Assembly (NCBI GenBank): GCA_023264475.1 | Contig: JAHFMA010000018.1 | Coordinates: forward strand, 1 to 9,243 | Origin: Candidatus Parcubacteria bacterium | Lineage (GTDB): Bacteria > Patescibacteriota > Minisyncoccia > Phycocordibacterales > PALSA-1337 | Direction of reading: 5' to 3' | Length of the DNA stretch: 9,243 bases | In this document: piece by piece, positions 1 to 4,567 of the stretch | Layout: each line of letters opens with the position of its first letter | Position numbering within the stretch: the first letter of the stretch is position 1 | Made by a program: the position numbers and the translations under genes | Notes under the pieces: generated by a model | What the model was told of the DNA's origin: nothing | Databases searched by the model: none | Seen by the model: the letters and a program-made list of their open reading frames with translations, nothing else

Positions 1-306
1 GTCGCTAATGCCGTCTTCCAGGCTGTTGATACCATCGGCCTGCCGGAGGCTCGGATCAATCTGGCTCACGGCGTCGCATACTTAGCTATGGCCGCGAAGG
101 ATCGCTCTGCCTATGACGCATATGCCGAAGCGCTTGCCGATGTACAGAAGACCGGCAATCTACCTATTCCTCTCAAGATCCGTAACGCGCCGACCAAGCT
201 CATGAAGGAGCTCGATTATGGTAAAGGCTATGAGAAATACGACAAGACCGGGTATTTGCCCGAGAAGCTGAAAGGGAAGAAATATCTCAAGAAGCCTGAG
301 AAATAG
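1..306 (+). CDS. rarA: RarA/MgsA-type replication-associated recombination ATPase, 3' end only
   Basis: This is the last 101 codons of an open frame that enters from the left edge and stops at TAG 304-306. The visible residues match the C-terminal tetramerisation region of RarA (MgsA), an AAA+ ATPase related to clamp loaders that acts at stalled replication forks. Recognisable family features are the GLPEARINLAHGVAYLA helix (residues about 13-29 of the fragment), the NLPIPLKIRNAPTKLMKELDYGKGY segment, and the YLPEKLKGKKYL ending. The Walker A and B motifs lie outside the window, so ATPase competence cannot be judged. No convincing intrinsic terminator follows; the only inverted repeat nearby (342-357) lies inside the promoter of the next gene. 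Family assignment is by pattern recognition and is fairly secure. Confidence 0.88.
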   Translation, partial: VANAVFQAVDTIGLPEARINLAHGVAYLAMAAKDRSAYDAYAEALADVQKTGNLPIPLKIRNAPTKLMKELDYGKGYEKYDKTGYLPEKLKGKKYLKKPEK

Positions 307-333
307 CGCTACGGGCAAGGCTTATCTATAGTA

Positions 334-362
334 TTGACGAAACGCCATAAAAGGCGTATAAT
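334..362 (+). promoter_or_regulatory. Sigma-70-type promoter of the hydrolase gene, with inverted repeat in the spacer
   Basis: A -35 box TTGACG (334-339) and a perfect -10 box TATAAT (357-362) are separated by exactly 17 bp, the best promoter match in the window. Transcription would start near 369, giving a leader of about 90 nt before the ATG at 461. The spacer holds an inverted repeat, ACGCC (342-346) and GGCGT (353-357), whose right arm touches the -10 box. It could be an operator, or a weak 3' hairpin for rarA. Confidence 0.75.
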
Positions 363-410
363 TGTCCCCAGCAGGTGAGGGATTTTTAGATCACTGAAAT
401 AACAAAAACG

Positions 411-433
411 GCCGGCGTCGCAAGCTGACCGGC
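411..433 (+). other. Hairpin in the 5' leader of the hydrolase mRNA
   Basis: GCCGG (411-415) pairs with CCGGC (429-433). TC (418-419) can also pair with GA (427-428) across a two-base bulge, leaving a 7-nt loop. It lies between the predicted start of transcription and the Shine-Dalgarno sequence and leaves the latter free. No U-run follows, so it is not an intrinsic terminator. It may stabilise the mRNA or be a protein-binding site; no riboswitch family is recognised. Confidence 0.4.
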
Positions 434-460
434 TCAACAACCAAAACAAGGAGGCTCGTA

Positions 461-1303
461 ATGAGCTCAAATCTGATTCTGAAAAGCGGGATCCACATCG
501 CTGGAGTCCCTGTCACGTGTGGCTATCCGCAAGATCACTCGCGTCCGCCGCTCACAGTCGTGTTCGTTCACGGCATGTTCGGGAGTAGCAAGCACTTCGA
601 GAAATGGATGGTCCAGACGGTCGAGGCCGGCTTCAATGCCTGTGCGATCGAGATGCCATCAGGCAAAGGCACCTCATTCGAGGACCAGCTGTCTGATGTC
701 GAGACGGTGATCAGAGAGATCCGTGTGAATAGCAAGGACCACTCGATCATCCTCGTCGGACACGCTTCCGGCGGGCTCGTCGCTCAAGCGCTCTGCTCGA
801 GACATGAAGGCTTGGTAGACGGCCTTGTGCTAGTGGCTAGCGCCGCTCCCCAAGGTATCCGTCAAGTCGCCTCGTTCTGGTATCATCCGCGCTATCTCTG
901 GGCCTCGTTGACCGGCAAGCTCTTCACTCTGCTCGATCGGCACGCATTGGATTATGTGCTGAACATGTATTGTGATGCAGAAGGCAAGGAGCTCCTCAGC
1001 GAGTTCAAGCCCGAATCTGGCAGACTGCTTCGCGACATCGCCATGGGCGTGAAGGTCGGCAAGATATATCACTGCAAAGCTCTGATCGTATACGGCGCCC
1101 ATGATCGCATGGCGCCCCCGGAAGCTCAGGTCGAGCTATCGGAAAGATACGACTTCGATGTCTTCGAGGCTGACTACGGACATATGATCCCAGTTGAGGA
1201 TAACGGAGATGTCTTCGCCAAGATCAGATCAATGGCGATCGGCGTCGTTTGCCACAAGCGTCGTCAGCTCAATCGAGCGATGAGCGGCGCTCTGAGGAAA
1301 TAG
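461..1303 (+). CDS. Alpha/beta-hydrolase-fold protein with the nucleophile Ser replaced by Ala
   Basis: A 280-aa protein with the alpha/beta-hydrolase plan. The first core strand and oxyanion loop read TVVFVHGMFGS (residues 32-42), the nucleophile elbow is VGHASGGLVAQ (99-109), a cap-like helical insert covers about 133-195, the acid is in VYGAHDRMAPP (Asp215), and the catalytic His is in DYGHMIPVE (His241). The elbow should read G-x-S-x-G, but the codons give Gly100-His101-Ala102-Ser103-Gly104, so the nucleophile position is Ala, with a Ser one residue later. Substrate and reaction cannot be named; normal esterase or lipase chemistry is doubtful. The start is well supported: AAGGAGG (448-454) lies 6 nt before the ATG, behind a strong promoter. 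It appears to be a single-gene transcript ending at the terminator at 1321-1351. No signal peptide or membrane segment is evident, so it is probably cytoplasmic. Confidence 0.85.
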   Translation: MSSNLILKSGIHIAGVPVTCGYPQDHSRPPLTVVFVHGMFGSSKHFEKWMVQTVEAGFNACAIEMPSGKGTSFEDQLSDVETVIREIRVNSKDHSIILVGHASGGLVAQALCSRHEGLVDGLVLVASAAPQGIRQVASFWYHPRYLWASLTGKLFTLLDRHALDYVLNMYCDAEGKELLSEFKPESGRLLRDIAMGVKVGKIYHCKALIVYGAHDRMAPPEAQVELSERYDFDVFEADYGHMIPVEDNGDVFAKIRSMAIGVVCHKRRQLNRAMSGALRK

Positions 1304-1311
1304 GCCGATAC

Positions 1312-1351
1312 AAAAAACTCAAAGCCGTCAGGTTCAACCTGGCGGCTTTTT
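1312..1351. terminator. Bidirectional intrinsic terminator between the hydrolase gene and miaA
   Basis: Bases 1321-1333 pair with 1337-1349 (13 bp including one G-T pair, with a 3-nt loop). On the + strand the stem runs into five Ts (1347-1351). On the - strand it is followed by GAG and six Ts (complement of the A-run 1312-1317). It therefore serves both convergent genes. Confidence 0.88.
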
Positions 1352-1389
1352 CATTCATGCTTTTTATTCCTGCCTATTTGCGCGAGAGG

Positions 1390-2271
1390 CTAGATGGCGA
1401 AATTTGCCGCTTCTTCCGGACTTTTGACCCAGTGAATGCGGGCGTCCTTCTTGAACCACGTCTTCTGGCGCTTGGCGTATTGCCATATCCTAGTATTGAG
1501 GAGGGCGATCATGCTCTCCCGATCGAGCTGGCTCTGGAGATGCTGGGCCATGTAGCGATATTCCAGGCCGAGCTCGTCCATGCGCTCGTATGAGAGGCCG
1601 GCTTCGTGGAGCTTGCTCGCTTCGTCGATCATGCCAGCATCGAGGCGAGCGGTGAGGCGAGCGCGAATGCGATCGCGCAAGGTAGCGTCAGGAAGGGCGA
1701 TGCCGATGAGCGTAGCGTCGTATTTTGGGTCTGCGGGTTGGACCAAGGCTGGCACGGAGCCGAGCGAGCGGACGATCAGGATGGCGCGCGAGAGGCGGCG
1801 CTTGTTCTTCATGTCTATGGTCTTGGCGCGCTCTGGATCTAGCCTTTGTAGCTCAGTGAAGAGCTCCTCGACGGTCTTGGCCTCGAGCTCCTTCTGGGCC
1901 TCGGTGTCGGACTCGACTTCCGGGAAACCGAGGTCATCGACGAGAGCGGAGATATAGAAGCCGGTGCCGCCGCAGACGATGGGGAGCTTGCCGCGCGAGA
2001 CGATGTCGGCGATCGCGGCTTCGGCGGCCTTCTTCCAGTCCATGGCTGTGAAGCGCGTCGCTGGGTCGGCGATGTCGAGGCAGTGATGAGGCACGCCCTG
2101 CATCTCTTCGGCTGTGACCTTGCCGGTGCCGATATCGAGGCCTTTGTAGACCTGGCGCGAATCAGCGGAGATGATCTCGCCGTTGTGCTTCTTGGCCATC
2201 TCTACGGCCGCGCCGCTCTTGCCGGAAGCGGTCGGACCTAGGATCACGATGAGTTTGGGTTTTGCGGACAT
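1390..2271 (-). CDS. miaA: tRNA dimethylallyltransferase (tRNA isopentenyladenosine-37 synthase)
   Basis: MiaA transfers a dimethylallyl group from dimethylallyl diphosphate to N6 of A37 in tRNAs reading codons that begin with U. The 293-aa product shows the P-loop GPTASGKS (12-19), the DSRQVYKGLDIGTGK segment (37-51) with the catalytic Asp37 and substrate contacts, GGTGFY (101-106), KNKRRLSRA (155-163), the GLEYRYMAQ segment (235-243) and the RQKTWFKKD ending (268-276). The length is normal for the family. The ATG at 2271 is chosen because it immediately precedes the P-loop strand. The frame stays open to 2454, but that extension is read through the tRNA gene and is not protein. No Shine-Dalgarno sequence is visible. 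The gene starts 49 nt after the tRNA-Leu with no terminator between, so the two are probably co-transcribed. It ends at the bidirectional terminator. Confidence 0.95.
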   Translation of the reverse strand: MSAKPKLIVILGPTASGKSGAAVEMAKKHNGEIISADSRQVYKGLDIGTGKVTAEEMQGVPHHCLDIADPATRFTAMDWKKAAEAAIADIVSRGKLPIVCGGTGFYISALVDDLGFPEVESDTEAQKELEAKTVEELFTELQRLDPERAKTIDMKNKRRLSRAILIVRSLGSVPALVQPADPKYDATLIGIALPDATLRDRIRARLTARLDAGMIDEASKLHEAGLSYERMDELGLEYRYMAQHLQSQLDRESMIALLNTRIWQYAKRQKTWFKKDARIHWVKSPEEAANFAI

Positions 2272-2320
2272 GTGAGGACAGTAGCAGAGAACCTGCTTAA
2301 TCTCAATCAGGATCGATCTG

Positions 2321-2402
2321 TGCCGGGAGGGAGAATCGAACTCCCATGGATTACTCCGCACGATTTTGAGTCGTGTGCGTCTACCAATTCCGCCATCCCG
2401 GC
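2321..2402 (-). tRNA. tRNA-Leu, anticodon CAA
   Basis: An 82-nt class II tRNA. The acceptor stem GCCGGGA pairs perfectly with TCCCGGC. The D-arm contains AATTGGTAGA. The anticodon stem CACGA/TCGTG encloses the loop CTCAAAA, placing anticodon CAA at 2368-2366. A long variable arm contains GGA-GTAA-TCC, and the T-arm is GGGAG-TTCGATT-CTCCC. The discriminator base is A73, as usual for tRNA-Leu. The following bases are CAG, so the 3' CCA is not encoded and must be added enzymatically. A36-A37-A38 is the recognition context of MiaA, whose gene lies immediately downstream. Confidence 0.96.
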
Positions 2403-2408
2403 GCGATG

Positions 2409-2438
2409 GGGACAGTCTACAATAATCTGTGATAAAAT
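2409..2438 (+). promoter_or_regulatory. Extended -10 promoter of parB, predicted leaderless start
   Basis: A TGATAAAAT extended -10 (TGn at 2430-2432, hexamer TAAAAT at 2433-2438) has an upstream GGGACA (2409-2414) at 18 bp spacing as a weak -35. The expected transcription start, about 7 nt after the hexamer, falls on or next to the A of the ATG at 2445, so the parB mRNA would have no leader. No Shine-Dalgarno sequence is present. The same 42 bp (2403-2444) must also hold the divergent promoter of the tRNA-Leu/miaA unit, for which I find only weak boxes. Confidence 0.55.
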
Positions 2439-2444
2439 ACACGC

Positions 2445-3422
2445 ATGTCATCATATGTGAACGATGCGATCTTCTGGGTGGAAGTCGAGAAGGTCTCGCC
2501 CAACCCCTATCAGCCGCGCCGCGAATTCGACCAATCTGCGCTCCAGAGCCTCGCTGATTCTATCCGTATGTACGGCGTGCTCCAGCCGCTAGTCGTCACC
2601 AGGAAGGAAGTCTTCCGCGACGATGGAGGCATGAATGTGGAGTACGAGCTCGTCTCCGGCGAGCGCCGCCTCCGCGCCTCCAAGCTGGCCGGCATCGCTC
2701 AGGTCCCTGTCCTCATCAGGAGCGGCGAGCAGGATGCCCAGCTCAAGCTCGAGATGGCCATCATCGAGAACCTCCAGCGCGAAGACCTCAATCCGGTTGA
2801 CCGTGCCCGTTCCTTCGAGCGTCTGGCCAAGGAATTCGGCCTCAAACAGGCTCAGATCGCCGACAAGGTGGGCAAGAGCCGCGAATACGTGTCCAACTCG
2901 CTTCGCATCCTGTCCTTGCCTGATGAGATGATCACGGCGCTGGAGGAAGGCAAGATTTCCGAAGGCCATACTCGCCCGCTCCTCATGCTCGTAGACAAGC
3001 CGGAAGAGCAGGTCGTCCTCTTCAAGGAGATCATGGCCAAGAAGCTCACCGTGCGCGAAGCTGAGTCGCTCTCCCGCCGCGTCGCCACTGAGCGCATCCG
3101 CAACAAGGCCAAATATCTGGACCCTGCCATCATCGAGCTGGAGAAATCCTTCACCGAATCTCTCGGCACCCGCGTCAGGATCGAGAAGAGCAAAGAGGGC
3201 GGCACGGTGACCATAGACTTCTTCTCGCCTGACGATCTGCGCGTCCTCCTCGAGAAGATCAATCACATCGAGGCGGCCAAGGGCGCTCCCGGTGCGCCGG
3301 CTACAGCCCCGATCGCCTCGCCACAAGTCTCCGCTGTCACGATAGATGATCGTGCTCCTGCCGATGCCGCTTCGGCGCAAGAGAACGACGACATCTATTC
3401 GCTCAAGGATTTCTCTCTATAA
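2445..3422 (+). CDS. parB: ParB/Spo0J-family chromosome-partitioning protein
   Basis: ParB binds parS sites near the origin, uses CTP to slide and spread on DNA, and works with the ParA ATPase to segregate chromosomes. The 325-aa product has the N-terminal motif SPNPYQPRREFD (18-29), GVLQPLVV (44-51), the nucleotide-binding motifs GERRLRA (72-78) and ENLQREDLNP (108-117), a helix-turn-helix (about 134-156), and a C-terminal dimerisation-like region up to about 278. Beyond it lies an Ala/Pro-rich linker (about 279-310) and a short tail ending IYSLKDFSL. ATG 2445 fits the leaderless promoter; a GTG at 2457 (giving MNDAIFWVEV) is an alternative start. No parA is adjacent, and I find no obvious parS in the window. 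It converges on the first receiver-like gene and shares its terminator. Confidence 0.95.
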   Translation: MSSYVNDAIFWVEVEKVSPNPYQPRREFDQSALQSLADSIRMYGVLQPLVVTRKEVFRDDGGMNVEYELVSGERRLRASKLAGIAQVPVLIRSGEQDAQLKLEMAIIENLQREDLNPVDRARSFERLAKEFGLKQAQIADKVGKSREYVSNSLRILSLPDEMITALEEGKISEGHTRPLLMLVDKPEEQVVLFKEIMAKKLTVREAESLSRRVATERIRNKAKYLDPAIIELEKSFTESLGTRVRIEKSKEGGTVTIDFFSPDDLRVLLEKINHIEAAKGAPGAPATAPIASPQVSAVTIDDRAPADAASAQENDDIYSLKDFSL

Positions 3423-3423
3423 A

Positions 3424-3453
3424 TAAAAAACCGCGTCCCTATGGGCGCGGTTT
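3424..3453. terminator. Intrinsic terminator shared by parB and the convergent receiver-like gene
   Basis: AAACCGCG (3428-3435) pairs with CGCGGTTT (3446-3453); inside it CCC (3437-3439) pairs with GGG (3443-3445) around a TAT loop, with T3436 bulged. The - strand side is followed by a run of six Ts then ATTT, a strong tail that ends the receiver-like gene at 3467. On the + strand only three Ts follow the stem, so termination of parB is probably weaker. Confidence 0.82.
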
Positions 3454-3466
3454 GAAGATATCCTTG

Positions 3467-3904
3467 TCAGACTACGCCGCATTGGCGTTTGATCCCGAGG
3501 ATGAGATGAGCCATATCGATTCCCATAAACGAGCCGACGAACGTCCGATGGCTGATGCCGCTCCAGTTGAGCGAATTCACAGGGCCCGGCGTCTCGCTAA
3601 GGATCACGATAGGCGTCAGGGTAAAGTCGATCCTGTGCACTCTGCGGGAGCGAAGCTCCAACAAGAAGTCCTGGATCCTGTGCCGTTGCGGGCATTCGAG
3701 CGGTTCGATGATAACGATCGACTCGATGCTAGCAAAACTAGCCTCATCTCGAACATATCTGATGGCTTCGTCGAAGCCGACAGTGTAATCGTATGCGCAT
3801 AGCGTACCGGTCGCGCTATCGATAGACGTCATGATCTCCTTGGACAGATCGATGGAAGAGTCGCTCCCATCTCCGATCAGCAATAGCTTCTTTCTCGTGC
3901 TCAC
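3467..3904 (-). CDS. Small receiver-like (CheY-fold-like) protein lacking the phospho-acceptor Asp
   Basis: A 145-aa stand-alone protein with no output domain. The strand pattern resembles a response-regulator receiver: KKLLLIGDG (5-13) as strand 1, SIVIIEP (62-68) as strand 3, PIVILSET (98-105) as strand 4 with Ser103 at the Ser/Thr switch, and RTFVGSFMG (120-128) as strand 5. The acidic pair after strand 1 is reduced to Asp12, the phospho-acceptor is Glu67 (codon GAA) instead of Asp, and the strand-5 Lys is missing. Phosphotransfer from a histidine kinase is therefore unlikely. If the fold is right, it is a pseudo-receiver acting by protein binding, or Glu may mimic the phosphorylated state. 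GTG 3904 is chosen because AAAGGAGG lies 4 nt upstream; there is no suitable ATG. The gene has its own promoter and terminator. Family call is moderate: similarity is structural, not strong sequence identity. Confidence 0.6.
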   Translation of the reverse strand: MSTRKKLLLIGDGSDSSIDLSKEIMTSIDSATGTLCAYDYTVGFDEAIRYVRDEASFASIESIVIIEPLECPQRHRIQDFLLELRSRRVHRIDFTLTPIVILSETPGPVNSLNWSGISHRTFVGSFMGIDMAHLILGIKRQCGVV

Positions 3905-3908
3905 GTTG

Positions 3909-3916
3909 CCTCCTTT
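3909..3916 (-). promoter_or_regulatory. Strong Shine-Dalgarno site fixing a GTG start
   Basis: AAAGGAGG on the - strand lies 4 nt (CAAC) before GTG 3904-3902. It decides the start of the receiver-like gene against the longer open frame that extends upstream through a terminator. Confidence 0.8.
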
Positions 3917-3941
3917 GTTTTGAAATGCTGTGCCGTTCTTG

Positions 3942-3970
3942 ATATTTGCAGGTCGAGGGCGTGTCGTCAA
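3942..3970 (-). promoter_or_regulatory. Promoter of the 3467-3904 receiver-like gene
   Basis: On the - strand, TTGACG (plus-strand 3970-3965) is followed after 17 bp by AAATAT (3947-3942), a weak -10 match (3 of 6). It lies just downstream of the preceding gene's terminator, where a promoter is needed. The sequence around the -35, CCCTTGACGAC, recurs with one change at the promoter of the neighbouring receiver-like gene. Confidence 0.5.
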
Positions 3971-3986
3971 GGGCCTCTCGCATAAT

Positions 3987-4019
3987 AAAAAACCGCATGC
4001 TTTTGAGGGCATGCGGCTT
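3987..4019 (-). terminator. Intrinsic terminator of the 4036-4440 receiver-like gene
   Basis: CCGCATGC (3993-4000) pairs with GCATGCGG (4009-4016), extended to 11 bp on the - strand RNA by a G-U and two A-U pairs, with an 8-nt loop. The - strand arm runs into six Ts (complement of 3992-3987). The + strand lacks a T-run, so it acts in one direction. Confidence 0.88.
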
Positions 4020-4035
4020 GAAGGTAACGAACTGC

Positions 4036-4440
4036 TCAATCCTGTGATGTCTGGATCGCAGGCTTGTGCAAGGCTTGGTCCAACAGGAACGTCAGATCTT
4101 GGATCCTGAAGGGCTTGTCCAACATATATGTGGTCAGGCTCTCCAGCTCGGCATGGGAGTAGTCTCCGATATCGCCGGCCATGAAGATGATCGGCGTCGG
4201 ACGATACTTGCTGGATTTCATGACATCCAGAGCCAGATCGACTCCGCTATATTGATCTTTCAATCCACAGTTGTAGGTCACTTCTGTGACCACAGCCTTG
4301 ATCTCGGAATCTGCGATGTATAGCTTGTAGGCTTCTTCGCCACTGCAAGCTGATAGGACGTGGTATCCCAAGGGGGTAAGAGCGCTTACCAACAGCTCGT
4401 TTATCTCTCGACTGCCATCTACGACTAGTATCTTTGTCAT
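4036..4440 (-). CDS. Stand-alone receiver-domain protein with Glu at the phospho-acceptor site
   Basis: A 134-aa protein that is essentially one receiver domain: strand 1 TKILVVDGS (2-10), ALTPLGYHVLSACSGEEAYKL (20-40), strand 3 KAVVTEVTYN (48-57), SGVDLALDVMKSS (65-77), strand 4 PIIFMAGD (83-90), strand 5 YMLDKPF (105-111), and a final helix. Compared with active receivers, the acidic pair is Asp8-Gly9, the phospho-acceptor Asp is Glu53 (codon GAA), and the switch Thr/Ser is Ala88. The strand-5 Lys109 and following Pro are kept. The fold call is confident; phosphorylation is doubtful. There is no output domain, so any role would be through protein contacts. ATG 4440 gives the normal receiver N-terminus, and the Shine-Dalgarno is weak (GAGAAG about 12 nt upstream). 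Its promoter overlaps a perfect palindrome, suggesting specific control. Confidence 0.82.
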   Translation of the reverse strand: MTKILVVDGSREINELLVSALTPLGYHVLSACSGEEAYKLYIADSEIKAVVTEVTYNCGLKDQYSGVDLALDVMKSSKYRPTPIIFMAGDIGDYSHAELESLTTYMLDKPFRIQDLTFLLDQALHKPAIQTSQD

Positions 4441-4503
4441 TTCAAAAGGACTTCTCGTTGTGTTGTGTGCTGGCAAGCTGCAGGGGACCCGCAACTACCC
4501 AGC

Positions 4504-4523
4504 TCTGATAACATGTTATCAGA
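4504..4523. promoter_or_regulatory. Perfect 20-bp palindrome, probable operator
   Basis: The half-site TCTGATAACA is followed directly by its exact reverse complement. It covers the -10 region of the promoter for the 4036-4440 gene, the classical place for a dimeric repressor to bind. There is no T-run on either side, so it is not a terminator, and it does not resemble the canonical parS sequence. Which protein binds it is unknown. Confidence 0.7.
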
Positions 4524-4541
4524 TTATTTCCTAGTAGTCAA
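4513..4541 (-). promoter_or_regulatory. Promoter of the 4036-4440 receiver-domain gene, embedded in the palindrome
   Basis: On the - strand, TTGACT (4541-4536) is followed after 17 bp by TAACAT (4518-4513), preceded by TGA to make an extended -10. Transcription would begin near 4506, within the palindrome, giving a leader of about 65 nt. It is inserted between topA and the receiver-domain gene, for which no topA terminator is seen, so topA read-through is also possible. Confidence 0.6.
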
Positions 4542-4567
4542 GGGTAAATCTCTCGCCTGAATCGGCA

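Noticed and set aside
2272..2454. N-terminal extension of MiaA in the open frame.
   Set aside because: The extension is the translation of the tRNA-Leu gene; MiaA proper begins just before its P-loop strand at 2271.
2589..3380. A 263-codon open frame on the - strand.
   Set aside because: It is antisense to parB, which has all ParB motifs; the product is rich in Leu, Asp, Glu and Gly with no recognisable domain.
3452..3802. A 116-codon + strand open frame opposite the first receiver-like gene.
   Set aside because: It starts inside the terminator, has no ribosome-binding site, and overlaps a - strand gene with a strong Shine-Dalgarno, promoter and terminator.
4504..4523. The palindrome as a parS site for the nearby ParB.
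   Set aside because: Its half-site does not resemble the canonical parS half TGTTTCAC, and its overlap with a promoter explains it better as an operator. A diverged parS cannot be fully excluded.
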